Origin: Cercophora sp. LCS_1
Lineage: Eukaryota > Ascomycota > Sordariomycetes > Sordariales > Lasiosphaeriaceae
Length of the DNA stretch: 64,000 nucleotides
Assembly: GCA_036250225.1 (NCBI GenBank)
Contig: JAPZLL010000042.1
Coordinates: 248,001-312,000 of the forward strand
Reading direction: 5' to 3'
In this document: positions 31,374 through 41,549 of the stretch, piece after piece
Position numbering within the stretch: position 1 is the first letter of the stretch
How the letters are laid out: each line of letters opens with the position of its first letter
Notes under the pieces: model-generated
What the model saw: the letters and a program-made list of their open reading frames with translations, nothing else
What the model was told of the DNA's origin: nothing
The model's database searches: none
Program-made: the position numbers and the translations under genes

Positions 31374-32860
31374 CTAGTCGCACTTCCCAAAGCCCGCCTG
31401 ACAGCCCGTTCCACAATGCCCCGATGAACGACCGCTAGTAAGTATGTTAGGGACAGGACCAAAACTGAGATTGCGAGCGAGAGTCACTTACCACCAGCCC
31501 CATTCCGAGCAGCAATCACCTGCCCAGGACCCAAGGCAGGTGTATTTCCCGCCGCTTGTGCCGGCACAGGTCCCATCAGGCGACACCTCCAAAGTCGGTC
31601 CTCCACCGCCAGGGCTGCCACCACCCGGGGTCTCACCACCCGGGTTTTCACCGCCTGGGCCCTCGCCACCAGGATTACTCCCGCTGCCGTCTCCGCTCAC
31701 CGGTTCTCCGGTCGTAGCGTTGCGGTACCAGTTTCCTACCGGATCTCCAAGACATTCTCCCACTGTGGTCACCTTGTATCCCCTCCCCAACGCCGTCTTC
31801 AAGACATGCTCAGCCAGCACATCAACCGTGGTTCGGTGCACATCATGTTCCAGCGAGATGTACTTGCCCGTCGCATTGGCAGCCACTTCCTGGTCAAAAA
31901 CGTCCAGACTGTTCTGGATGGTCTCGGGTGTGTTGTTATCGTAGTCGAGTGTGTCGATGTTCCACATGATGACGTGGTATCCCAGGCTCGCCATATCGGC
32001 CTGGCAGGCGGCGTTGCACCTCCCGAACGGCGGGCGCATGTAGGTTGGGAAATAACCAAAGAGATCGCGGGTCAGTTCCTCCACGCCGGCCATTTGCTGC
32101 CTGCGCCTGGCGGAATCGATGGCGTTGAGGTCAAGGTGGTTGTCGGTGTGAGAGCCGATTTGGTGGCCATCGGCGATCATGCGGCGGAGGATGGCCGGAT
32201 AGGGGGCATCGCGGCTGTTGCCCCAGTTGCGGCCGTTGACGAAGAAGGTTGTTTTGGCCTCATATTTGGCGAGGATGTCGAGAAGTTTGGAAGTGTAGAG
32301 GTACGGCCCATCGTCAAAGGTGATGGCGATGGTGCCTTGGGTGCTGCAGGTTGTGATATGAACGCCTGAAAAGAGGTAGCTCACAGTTAGAGTCCGATCT
32401 GTCAGACTGCAATCAATCTATGAGTCTGTGGCTTACCATAGGGGATACTCCCAAACTTAGGGCGGGGAACGTCAAGAATACCTCCGCCGCTGTCTCCACT
32501 GTCGCCGCCATTTTCACCGCCTCCATCTTGCCCTCCTCTGCCAAGTAGGTCAGTCGCTGACAACAGTCTTGGGGAATTCAAGCACGAAGACACGCACTCG
32601 GAGGTACAGGGACCAAACTGAGGCTGGCAGCCCGTTCCACAATGTCCATCGGTTGAGCCACACCAGCCATACTGGGAGCAGCACTCGCCGTTCGAGCATG
32701 ATCCAACGCCAGCGCCACATTGATCCCGCTTCAACAGCCTGACGTCACGGTGGTGGTGTCTCAGCGATACTGGAGGATCTGGATTGTAAGTGTGCCCTGC
32801 TGCGTTACCTGCCAACGTCAACACAGCACCCGTCAGGGGCAACCCAATTATGAATCGCAT
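31374..32860 (-). CDS. chitin deacetylase with two CBM18 modules (CBM18-NodB-CBM18)
   Basis: Exons 32860-32598, 32537-32437, 32365-31492 and 31434-31374 give 432 residues. After a signal peptide (MRFIIGLPLTGAVLTLAGNA) comes a chitin-binding CBM18: CGAGVGSCSNGECCSQYGWC to HCGTGC. The NodB domain has TFDDGP, the zinc-binding GSHTDNH, RPPFGRC and a late EHDVH motif. A Gly/Pro-rich linker precedes a second CBM18 (CAGTSGGKYTCLGSWAGDCC) that is completed only after the last intron (CGRSSGHCGTGCQAGFGKCD), which confirms that splice. The intron at 32597-32538 is inferred from GTGCGT...GCGACTGAC...GGCAG and keeps phase. The enzyme would deacetylate chitin outside the cell, in wall remodelling or masking of chitin. 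Confidence 0.9.
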
Positions 32861-34064
32861 GACGAAGGTCGTTTGCTGGGACGGACTCGTTGAGCATAAA
32901 ACCTCGATTCAACTCTCCACAAGGTCAACCCAGGGAAATTCACTTGTGCTTTTATTGTTTTTCTCTCTCTCTCTCCATGGATAGGGCCGGCGTACTGCAT
33001 CGCCCTACCCTGACTGTCCACCGCGCTCTTCCTCATCAGGGGTAAGCATCCATCGGCCATCGGTTGGAGGCACCAATAACTATCATGGAGTTAGCGGCGG
33101 CCGCCGAGAGGACTGTTGGCGCTGCAACAAAGGGAGGGTGTATTTGGTGGGGCCCAATGCGATGCTGGGAGCTAGCGAGATGGCGTGGTGCCTGCAAGAC
33201 ATCGCATCTCGTGGCTGAGCGTCAGCACCAAATCAAATCGGCCGCTCCCGGTGCATGGGTGGCCCGGCTTTCCCGATCCTCCGGCCAATTCTGCCCGGCT
33301 CTCGGGAAGGTGGGTTCGTTTGGCGACCGGGTCCTGTCATTTGCTTTCATGCTCGAAATCCATCTGCACACCAAGGTGGCCTATTCATACCAGCCCCCTC
33401 GTCTCAAAGCGCCCCGACGCAATCCAAACGCAATCCAATGACACTAATTTTAACATTCTCGCCGCAACCTGAGTTGTCTGATATCGCGGCCCACAATGGC
33501 CCACGCTGTTGGAAAGGCATTCTTCTAACATCGGGAACGACGTCAAATGCGCCAAACCATGAGGCTTTTACGGGCGTCGTCGTTGCGTAGGGTCCACCAC
33601 AGTTGTGAGCGAGTGCCTAATTTTTTGTGAGCGGGTCCTCAGATCCTTCCGAAGGAGGCTTCAGGCATCCAGGCGTAGCGAAATGATAAGGCAGATTTGG
33701 GGGAGAACTACCCAAATGACACCCTTCACAATGCTCCAGCTGTTTCCACGTTTTTTTCAGGGGATAGGTTCCGACCATACCCAACAGCTACTTTGCAGGG
33801 AGAGGACAGCCCTGTTTCATCATCACTGGGTAGGAAATGGGAGGTCGTGTAGAGACGTGACCCTGGAAGGCTTAAACTTCTTATTAAAGGTGGAAAGGAT
33901 GAGGTGTATAAGTAACCTTGGAGCCAGGGGGAAGATCTGTCTTATCACAGGTAAATAATGAGCTAGACTACGTGGGTTCGAGAAAGCCTTCCTCGTAGAA
34001 CACCAGGGGGGGGCGCCAAGACGATGTCATTCAAGCCTGTCAGTACAAATTTGTCACGGTTTCA
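32861..34064. other. 1.2-kb stretch without a gene
   Basis: No supported gene. A CT-rich run (about 32960-32974) lies just upstream of the deacetylase. I looked for the missing N-terminal third of the DUF1996 relic here and did not find it. Confidence 0.5.
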
Positions 34065-34939
34065 TTGGAAGTTGCCGATAGGCCGGCACTGACTAAATTC
34101 GAGGGATTCCGTATGGTGGCAGGAAATCCTGCGATACGAAATAAAACAGACACTTTTCCTGGCATCTGCCATCGATGCAACGGAGGCGGCGATGGTTCCG
34201 CCCCCTGCGACGCGCGCGATACGTCCGAGTTCCCACTGAAGATGTGCCCCGGCGGGATCCGCGCGACCATTATATTCCCAAGCTGCTGGGATGGAAAGAA
34301 CCTGGATAGCCCTGATCACCAGAGCTACATGGCTTACTCCACTGGGGCTGCCATGGGTGCGTTGGCGGGCATCAGCTGCCCTACAAGCCATCCAATCCGC
34401 GTACCACAAGTCATGTACGAGATTATGTTGGGCACGAGGCCTTTCAACAACCCCACGTACTTCGAGGGTGGCAAACAGCCTTTCGTTTACAGCTTTGGGG
34501 ACTCGTGAGTGGCGCCACCCAACTGTTGACGGGGCGAGACTGACCACTTCTTCACCAAAACAGAGGAGGGCACGGCCAGCATGGCGATTACTTGTTTGGA
34601 CGCATGGCCCAATACCCTCTTCCTGGCGCACTCCTCCCAACTCAGTGACTGACCCCTTTTCTCCGCACAGGGAAAGACGACGCCTTGCAGAGAGGCATGG
34701 ACGCGCTCGGCAGAAGCGGATGTACCAATGATGTTTGCAGCAGCGCTCTGAAAATCCAACAGGCAAAGACGCCATCGCTTGCACAATTCCGTCGCGCGTC
34801 AGTGAAGACGTCGGTGTGACAGGGAATTGTAAGTCTACCCATGAACACCTCTTGTTTTGGATGATCAAGTGAGCGAACTGACAAAACCCGTCCATTTACA
34901 GGGCTTCCCGCAATCCCAGGCAACCCGACCGTGACTTAG
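34065..34939 (+). pseudogene. 5'-truncated, frameshifted DUF1996 gene
   Basis: The frame enters directly in the middle of a DUF1996 domain: FEGFRMVAGNPAIRN, ICHRC, LKMCPGGIRATIIFPSCWDG, KNLDSPDHQSYMAYSTG, PQVMYEIMLGTR and QPFVYSFGDS. The usual N-terminal third, with signal peptide and the H-x-H region, is absent and there is no ATG. After an intron at 34505-34563 the text reads GGHGQHGDYLFGR, then a second intron that would need a GC donor, then DDALQRGMDALGRSGCTNDV. Near 34763-34767 the frame shifts: KIQQAK continues in another frame as KDAIACTIPSRVSEDVG, and after a last intron NWLPAIPGNPTVT ends at 34939. One lost base in an A-run would explain the shift. DUF1996 proteins are secreted and of unknown function; this copy is dead. 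Confidence 0.75.
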
Positions 34940-35240
34940 GGGGGTGTCCCAGTCCGAGCCTGCTTGAGGTCGACAGGACTTTGAGAGATCGAGTGTAAAG
35001 GTAACGGGAGGGACGACTGAACGGGAGTCAGCGGATGCAATCTTCGGGAAGAGGGCCGGGTGGGCGGACGGAACATCTCGACGTGTGCTCTAGGCTTTTA
35101 AACTACCCGTAGAGAACGTCTAGTTACCCTGGGCTCAAGGCAAAAATACCTGCCGGTCTCATCAATACTGTATCGGCTGTTCTTTCAAATAGTTTTATTC
35201 CATCTCTAAACGGCGTTCTTGCCATCTATCTAATAGTATC
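34940..35240. other. intergenic stretch
   Basis: A 300-bp interval between the DUF1996 relic and the converging membrane-protein gene; nothing recognisable. Confidence 0.45.
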
Positions 35241-36173
35241 CTACATGCCGTGGTGCCGGTGAGTTGGGAGATCTTCCGACCAAAACAGAGAAGCTACCAG
35301 GAAAGTTACCTCCTTCAAAAGGGAGAAAAAGGTAAAGAAAAAACCAATGTTCAGCATATGTGGAAGCCAAATAAACTTCCCTGCAGGATCAATCGTCTCC
35401 CAGTAGCCAATCCACATCACCATCAGGTAGGGATAGATGGCAAACGTCAGGAAGTCCCTCAAGTTTACACTGATGACGATGTAGACATGAACGAAATGAT
35501 CCAGAAACTCCCAAAACACCACGGATGGGACTTCTGCCCAACCGCGCTCGATCCTGTCGCTGTCGTAGTCATGCGCCGTCGCGATGGTGTACAGCATGAC
35601 ACGCAGGAATGCGTAAACGGTGAAGCCGATGACGAAGACGGCGTACTCGAAGCCAAGACTGGCGTGCAGAGGCTGGTACTGCATTTGCACTGCCTTGCAG
35701 AATCCCAATCCTACGAGTGCCGAGCAGATGGTGATGGCGTGTTCGGTGAACCGGGCGGCGGCGTTGAGACTCGGTGGTTTGACCAACACCGCTCCGGCTT
35801 TGCCGAAGAACACTCTCGCGGCTCTTTCGAGAAGGGGAGCGAGGAAGAAACCCATGATGAGCGCTGCGGTCCAGTTCGCGATGTGTAGGTTTCCGTGAGT
35901 GGCTCGCTTGATGGTTTCGTGGATGCATGCCCAGATCCCGACGGCGGAACCGAGACCTAGGCCGACGGAAAGGCTTTCGCTGATGACGGCCAAGAAATGC
36001 TCCCGCTGGGTTGCAATTGGGTAATGTTTCCAAACGCTTGGGAGTTGCACCTCGGTTTTGGAGCCGTCAGAGCTGTAATCGTGAATTGATAGTGGTGATT
36101 CTTGTCCTGCGATGTGTGGACACCGGGCACTGTTGCCCGCCTCGAGGTCCCAGGCCCTGTGGTTGGAATCCAT
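35241..36173 (-). CDS. multi-pass membrane protein, unknown function
   Basis: An intronless 310-residue protein. The ATG at 36173 is used because the frame above it opens at a TTG. Hydrophobic segments are visible at roughly residues 60-80 (ISESLSVGLGLGSAVGIW), 100-115 (WTAALIMGFFLAPLLE), 150-165 (AITICSALVGLGFCKAV), 180-200 (YAVFVIGFTVYAFLRVML), 240-260 (TFAIYPYLMVMWIGYW) and near the C-terminus (LNIGFFFTFFSLLKEVTFL). Six or so passes are likely. No transporter, GPCR or enzyme motif is recognised. Membrane segments dominate and the frame is uninterrupted, so I regard it as a real gene without known function. Confidence 0.7.
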   Translation of the reverse strand: MDSNHRAWDLEAGNSARCPHIAGQESPLSIHDYSSDGSKTEVQLPSVWKHYPIATQREHFLAVISESLSVGLGLGSAVGIWACIHETIKRATHGNLHIANWTAALIMGFFLAPLLERAARVFFGKAGAVLVKPPSLNAAARFTEHAITICSALVGLGFCKAVQMQYQPLHASLGFEYAVFVIGFTVYAFLRVMLYTIATAHDYDSDRIERGWAEVPSVVFWEFLDHFVHVYIVISVNLRDFLTFAIYPYLMVMWIGYWETIDPAGKFIWLPHMLNIGFFFTFFSLLKEVTFLVASLFWSEDLPTHRHHGM

Positions 36174-37149
36174 GCGGCGCTGGCAAGATGGTGATAAGGT
36201 GGGAACGAAGTTGAAGGTTAGAGGTGGTTGCAACGAAATGTTGACTTGATGTTTTGGTTGTGTCAGACTGTGACACTTGATGGCTATTGCGGGTGGAAAG
36301 TGGGTAGATGTAATTATCTTGTAATTATACCGTGCTGGTACTTGGCGTTGAGAGTTACGACGATCGGGTGGCAGAGGGTTTTAAATACAACATTCCAAAA
36401 TCCAGCTTTTTCGTGATGCTCTTGCGAACCCGCGATTACGAGCATTTGTCCCGTGGTGTAACGTGCTTTCCATCCTACAGGCAGAGAAGCATCTCGACAT
36501 TGGCCGGCGCGCCTTCCCGCTGGGCCGCCGCTGGAGGTGGCTGGACGATCGGAGCAATCTTCGCAACAGTCCCGGAAAATCACCTTTTTTTGCTGCAGGG
36601 GAGAGCGAAACGAGGACGGAATGGGCAAAGGGCTGATGCCAAGATGATCAACACGGGTCCGGTCGCGGCGGTCCTTGGGGCCCAGACCAGCCCACGCAGC
36701 AGGATGAACCCCCCACGCGCCGGATGCCGCCGTATTTAGCGAACCAGTCGCTCTGCATCGTGTGTCGGGCCGCGCTGTTGTCCCCATGCGTGGCTGCGCC
36801 CTGGCAGCACCGGCAGAAATGGCACGATCGTCGAAACAGCTGGGCCCAGATCGTACCAACCATGCATTCTTCCAGAGCATGGGACGGCTAGACCGCCCCT
36901 CTGGAATCGTGGTCGGAGCATTGTAAGTTCCCGGGTCCCTGGCGTGTGTCGTAGGTGCGCTTGCCGGTGCCGAAGACGTCGGATAGAAACCGCTGCATGG
37001 CGGAGCTGTAGGCGGGGTTCAATCTGTGCAGACAAGCGTTGGGACAGTGGTGTTAGTTCCGGTGGTGCTGACGTAGCTATCCCAGGTAGGCCCTGAAGCT
37101 GATGACCATCACGGCACTGCAGGTAGCTCTACCGGGCGTTTGTAGCTCT
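36174..37149. other. intergenic stretch
   Basis: No supported gene in nearly 1 kb. Several overlapping open frames exist on both strands, none with a motif or clear codon bias. Confidence 0.5.
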
Positions 37150-37512
37150 TCAGTCTTGGGTTGCTGTCCATCTCGCTTGCTCCCCAATTTCCCCACGGTT
37201 TGGCCGTTGAATCACCCGACAACGTTGATCCTCGTAGTTCCATCGTGTCTCTAGATCCGAACGCCTGGCATTTGCTGCTGCTTGTTTTCTTCTTTCCCTG
37301 ATAAACAGCCATCCAACGATTGCCGTCATTACTATCCCCGCGAGTGCAGCACCCACGGCCGCGCCGGCTACTGTTCCTGTTGATGGACCACTCTGAACTG
37401 TAGCGGTCGAGGACGAGGTTGGAGATGATAATGTTGTTGAGGATGGAGAGGACAGGAGCAAAAGGTCACCGGACTGAAAGTTGAGTTGAAACATAGGTGC
37501 CAGCAGTGCCAT
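37150..37512 (-). CDS. C-terminal part of a single-pass membrane protein, 5' end unresolved
   Basis: The last 120 residues of this frame look real: a Ser/Thr-rich stretch (SSPSSTTLSSPTSSSTATVQ), a transmembrane helix (GAAVGAALAGIVMTAIVGWL) and a basic cytosolic tail (FIRERRKQAAANARRSD). That layout is common in fungal Mid2/WSC-like surface proteins. Further upstream the same frame runs straight into the hairpin repeat cluster and becomes repeat-encoded text (LQFSPRPRP repeated), so the true first exon is missing or lies beyond an intron. An acceptor-like ACTTTCAG occurs at about 37477. It could be a gene whose 5' end was invaded by repeats. Start at ATG 37512 is a placeholder. Confidence 0.4.
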   Translation of the reverse strand: MALLAPMFQLNFQSGDLLLLSSPSSTTLSSPTSSSTATVQSGPSTGTVAGAAVGAALAGIVMTAIVGWLFIRERRKQAAANARRSDLETRWNYEDQRCRVIQRPNRGEIGEQARWTATQD

Positions 37513-37639
37513 TGCCCTTGGAATAGATGCCGTCGCTGCCAGTATCGCTCTACCGAGGGATGTGGTGGGTGGAGCTGTCGTAACAATGATGTCTGGAATG
37601 CATGTGCCGTGGTCGGGGCTGCCGATTCCTGATTGCTCT

Positions 37640-38710
37640 AGTTCCCCTAACACCCTTTTGGGACGGGTTAAAAGGCCTCGGGCGAGGTAAAAATTGCAGT
37701 GAACATCGGAGGGAGAGGGTACGCAAATCGTCGATGAGGTAACCTCCCACCTTTTGGGAGGGGGTTCAGGCCTCGGGCGAGGTGAAAATTGCAGTTGAGT
37801 CTGGTGGCGAGTGAGTCTGGTGGCGCAGTGAGTCTGGTGGCGAGGCCTCGGGCGAGGTGAAAATTGCAGTGAATGTGCGGGGCGTTGGATGATTGGCTTT
37901 GGGCCCCCCTCCCAAAAGGGTGGGAGGTCTTGGGCCGGCCTCGGGAATGGGAGGGGTTTCAAAGGCCTCGGGCGAGGTGAAAATTGCAGTGAAGCTGCAG
38001 TGTGGGGCGAGGGAGGTGAAAATTGCAGTAAATGTACATTGAATAAGGCCCCATTGGGCCCAAGACCTCCCACCCTTTTAGGAGGGGAGCCCAAAACCAA
38101 AGGCCTCGGGCGAGGTGAAAATTGCAGTGAATGCGCGTTAGTGTGTGAATGTGCGGTGGGAGGTCTCGGGCAAGGCAGTGGGAATTGGTGGAGCAGTGAA
38201 TATGCAGTGGTTGGGGATTGTGGGAGGGGAGGGAGGTCTTGTGGGAGTGGGCCACACTGCAATTTTCACCTCGCCCGAGGCCTTTGCCCAAAAGGGTGGG
38301 AGGTCCCAAAACCAATCCCCAGCCACCACACATTCACTACTCCACTACCGCGCACTCACTGCAATTTTCACCTCGCCCGAGGCCTTTGGTTTTGGGCTCC
38401 CCTCCCAAAAGGGTGGGAGGTCTTGGGCCCAAACGCACCGCACATTCACTGCAATCAAGACCACCCTTTTGGGAGGGGGGCCCAACGAGGCGGTGCAGAT
38501 GCCATCACACTTAGGATTGGATAAGCCCCTCCCACCCTTTTTCAAAGCCTTGGGCGAGGTAAAAATTGTGCAGAGAGTGGATAAGCGGTGGAGGGGAGCG
38601 GTCAATGTCAATAGTAGTGCGGGCATGAATTATCTCCTTTGGAGCTAAGGTTGTAGCATTTATCATTCTGGTGCTGCTGGAGATTTGGCCTGCCCGAGGT
38701 AAAGTTTGCG
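37640..38710. repeat. cluster of hairpin repeats (CCTCGGGCGAGG family) in both orientations
   Basis: Two short motifs recur through about 1.1 kb. Motif A is CCTCGGGCGAGG (stem CCTCG/CGAGG, two-base loop) followed by TGAAAATTGCAGT; good forward copies start near 37676, 37769, 37846, 37966 and 38104, reverse copies near 38256-38282 and 38358-38382, with degraded copies near 38007, 38168, 38546 and 38692. Motif B is CCCACCCTTTTGGGAGGGG or its complement, near 37650, 37747, 37904, 38069, 38290, 38398, 38462 and 38528. Forward copies sit on the left and reverse copies on the right, so the whole block is roughly palindromic. No coding capacity, terminal inverted repeats or target duplication is evident. 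Confidence 0.85.
37795..37843 (+). repeat. three-copy tandem repeat within the hairpin cluster
   Basis: GAGTCTGGTGGCG occurs three times in succession, spaced by 2-4 bases (units at about 37798, 37813 and 37830). It sits between two copies of hairpin motif A and may have arisen by slippage there. Confidence 0.7.
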
Positions 38711-38724
38711 GCACTTTCATACAA

Positions 38725-39827
38725 TAGTGGTTATATATTACACAGTACTTATATAATTAACACGAGAGTAAATGTGCCCCGCCTGACTTATACTTATTGG
38801 AGGTGGTTGAGAGTGCTGAAAATTGAGGCCACGTACCCACCAAAAACAGCAGCCCAAACTGCGACACACGCTGTCTGCGTGGAAAGCATGAGATGTTTTG
38901 TTGTGATTTGGGATGGTGATGCGTATTCCTTGTTAGCCTTTTAAGTCTTTCAGAATGGCGATGGGTGGGAAGCCAATGTGTTTGTGCGTTTAGAAGTATA
39001 TGAAGCTGGGCAGTGCCGAGGATCCGGGATGAATTTTTTTCTCTAAAAGTTGCCATCATCGCATCTGGTACTGCCAGCTGAGAGAAATGGGTTAGTCAAG
39101 GCCGTCCTACCATGTGCTGCACCGGACGGTTGCCTCGCGGGCTAACAGGGCAGCCTTCGGAGTGTCTCCCTTTCTGATCGGAAAAATGCAGCACCCCAGC
39201 TCAAATTGGCACGCTGGAATCATTGAGTCAATCCAGGTCTGTATCAGAGTTGTTTGAGGGGCTTGCGATTATCGTCGTGATTGCCGTATCTGGACGACAC
39301 CCCACGGCCAATTATCTAGACAGGGACACAGGGCCACGAGACAACAGTGAACAAGCCAACCCGCCTCGATCGCCCCCAACTGTACGGCGCCTGGACGATG
39401 TATTGAACCATTTCCAAACTGGACATGTTGCTAAACCCAATGCATCGACAATAGAAATGCTTGGCGCAGCCAACCAGGGTCGCGGTTTTGTGTCGAGTTC
39501 CGACAAGTTTAGTTCTGAGACATGATTGGCCGGCAACGCTGCTTTACCGCCCATTGGCCTGACACGGCTCTCAGGGCGGGCCAGGTTGAGGTATGGTCCC
39601 TTTGTCGGCCTCTGCAATGGGCCTTTCGACTTGGGGTGCCTTCGTCACTTACACGTCATATTCCACCTTAGTGCTCCGCTTTTCGTCCTCGAGAGCTCGT
39701 CGCTTCTTGAGCGCGATGTGAGAACGCCATCCATATTCCCTCTCTCTCTCTTTTTCCTCCTTTCCTCCTTTCCTCCTTTCCTCTTGTTTTCTATCGCTTT
39801 TCATTTGTCGGATTCTTCATTTTCAAC
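38725..39827. other. 1.1-kb intergenic region upstream of the glycosyltransferase
   Basis: No supported gene. The last 90 bp before the start codon are a pyrimidine tract with CT dinucleotides and four near-perfect TTTCCTCC units (about 39740-39783), the kind of element often found just upstream of well-expressed fungal genes. Confidence 0.5.
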
Positions 39828-40988
39828 ATGATCATCCCACCGCAGCGCAGTGCGCAGCTTCGATTCCCGTCGCGTCTCATCGCCATCAGCGCCGCGACCT
39901 TTTTGATCCTTCTCTTCCTGTGGCTGTCGACCAGCACACATTCCCATCCCTTCTTCCTATCATCCAAGCTCCCACCGCAACCCGAGCCCGCACAGCCCGA
40001 ATCGCCAACCCGAGAAACAATCCCCAACACCGTCCACTTTGTCTACATCCTCCCCGACCCCACCGCCGAGTTCTCCTTCCAGTTCTCCCACTTCCTCTCC
40101 ATCTTCGCAGCAAACTACTACTTCCGCCCCACCACCGTCTACCTGCACACCAACGCCGATGCCACCGGCCCCGCTGTCACCCGCGCCCGCGACGGCTCAT
40201 CCGGCAAATGGACCCAATACATCTTCACCCTCTTCCACCTCCGCATCAACACAGTCCCAGCCCCAACACACACAACCAAAGGCACCGAAATCACCCACAT
40301 GGAACACCGTTCCGACTTTGTGCGGGTCAAAGCCGTTTGCGAATTTGGAGGTATCTACATGGACTGGGACGTCCACGCGCTGCGCGACATCGCACCGCTC
40401 CGCTCAGCTGGGTTCCGCGCTATTGCAGGTCGGGAACTGGGCGGCCAGCTCAACAGCGGGACGTTCATGGCGGTCAAGGAGTCCAAACTGATCAAATGGT
40501 GGATGGTGTACATGAATGAGATGTACAACGGCGGGTGGGCGACGCATAGTAATGGCGTGTTGACGGTTCTTGGACAGAGGATGGTACGGGAGGAGAGGGA
40601 GATGTTGATTCTGGATCGGGAGGCGTTTGCGCCGGGTAGTTGGTTGAAGGAGGGGAATGAGGAGTTGTTTGGCGTGCATGGGGATGCGGAGAGTTTGGGT
40701 GGGTTGGAAAATGGGGAGGGGAAGTTGCCCGGGGACGAGGAGGGGTTCTTTGATCGGTGGCATCATCCTGAGCGGTTTCCTGGGTGGGCGAAGGACTGGT
40801 CGTCTACGTATTTGTTGCATGCGTTTTCGCCGGAACGGTCGAGACATAAGGTCACTGGGTTTGAGCATGTTACACCAAGGTATGTGTTGGAGAGGAGGAG
40901 TAATTTTGCGAGGGCGGTTTATCCTGTGGCCAAGATCATGTTTGAGGAGGGTCTTATTCAGTTAGATGATACGCATCTTGGGTTGTAG
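39828..40988 (+). CDS. GT32-family glycosyltransferase (DXD sugar-binding, Golgi type II membrane)
   Basis: A complete, intronless 386-residue protein. A single N-terminal membrane anchor (AATFLILLFLWLS) follows a short basic cytosolic segment (RFPSRLIA), typical of Golgi glycosyltransferases. The catalytic region has IPNTVHFVYILPD, EHRSDFVRVKAV and the DXD motif in GGIYMDWDVHAL, which binds the metal-nucleotide-sugar; LNSGTFMAV and SSTYLLHAF follow. This pattern is that of GT32 proteins related to OCH1 and to mannosylphosphorylinositol ceramide synthase catalytic subunits. The donor and acceptor cannot be fixed from sequence. The start is the first ATG after a pyrimidine-rich leader and immediately precedes the basic/anchor segment. 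Confidence 0.88.
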   Translation: MIIPPQRSAQLRFPSRLIAISAATFLILLFLWLSTSTHSHPFFLSSKLPPQPEPAQPESPTRETIPNTVHFVYILPDPTAEFSFQFSHFLSIFAANYYFRPTTVYLHTNADATGPAVTRARDGSSGKWTQYIFTLFHLRINTVPAPTHTTKGTEITHMEHRSDFVRVKAVCEFGGIYMDWDVHALRDIAPLRSAGFRAIAGRELGGQLNSGTFMAVKESKLIKWWMVYMNEMYNGGWATHSNGVLTVLGQRMVREEREMLILDREAFAPGSWLKEGNEELFGVHGDAESLGGLENGEGKLPGDEEGFFDRWHHPERFPGWAKDWSSTYLLHAFSPERSRHKVTGFEHVTPRYVLERRSNFARAVYPVAKIMFEEGLIQLDDTHLGL

Positions 40989-41428
40989 GACTTGGGTGTT
41001 GGGCTATAATGCATACCCCGAGCTCATAATCGGAGTCAGGCGTAGAGGTATCCGTGTTTGAATGGAAGCATGGTCTCGGCCTCTTTAGAGAGGAAGCTCG
41101 GTGATCAACGCCAAGATTAAGGTGTGAGGTGTTGTGATTCGCTGAGCCTCGGCGACTGGGCTTTGAAGCCCGCTCGGGAAGACAGCAATTGTCATCTGGC
41201 TTCATCCTTTCCGATGCCCGGGAGCTTGCGATTGGTTTCTGGTCGGCGATCAGTTTGCGAATCGGATTGCTTGAGATGCATGTCCCGGCACGGTGCAACA
41301 AGAATACAGGTCCAGTGGAGCGGAGGCGAGGATTGATCCCCTCGACAAGACCCGACTCAGTGAGACATGCATGCAGGAGAGACAGCGGATAGGGTGGCTT
41401 CCGCGACATTTGGCCAGGAACAAAAAGG
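40989..41428. other. intergenic stretch
   Basis: No supported gene. It ends in the compact promoter of the GST-like gene, where a CRE-like site and a TATA box are listed separately. Confidence 0.45.
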
Positions 41429-41436
41429 TGACGTCA
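41429..41436 (+). promoter_or_regulatory. CRE/ATF-type palindrome TGACGTCA
   Basis: A perfect TGACGTCA palindrome lies 12 bp before a TATA box and 113 bp before the GST-like start codon. In fungi this is the binding site of Atf/CREB-type bZIP factors acting in stress responses, which would suit a GST-like gene. Assignment is from sequence and position only. Confidence 0.5.
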
Positions 41437-41448
41437 AGGTCCGACGCA

Positions 41449-41455
41449 TATAAAG
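41449..41455 (+). promoter_or_regulatory. TATA box of the GST-like gene
   Basis: TATAAAG is placed 94 bp upstream of the ATG, at a normal distance for a fungal promoter, directly downstream of the CRE-like palindrome. Confidence 0.5.
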
Positions 41456-41549
41456 TATCGAAACTCCTTTTCGTCGAGAGTAATTCTGGAAATCACTGTT
41501 CCTTTGAACATTTTCTGACACTTGTGACCTCCCTCCACTTCCACGCAAT

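Noticed and set aside
37150..38262. 370-codon minus-strand frame through the hairpin repeats
   Set aside because: The upstream two-thirds is repeat-encoded LQFSPRPRP text; only the last 120 codons look like protein.
39740..39783. TTTCCTCC repeats as a microsatellite of interest
   Set aside because: Pyrimidine tracts right before start codons are common in fungal promoters.
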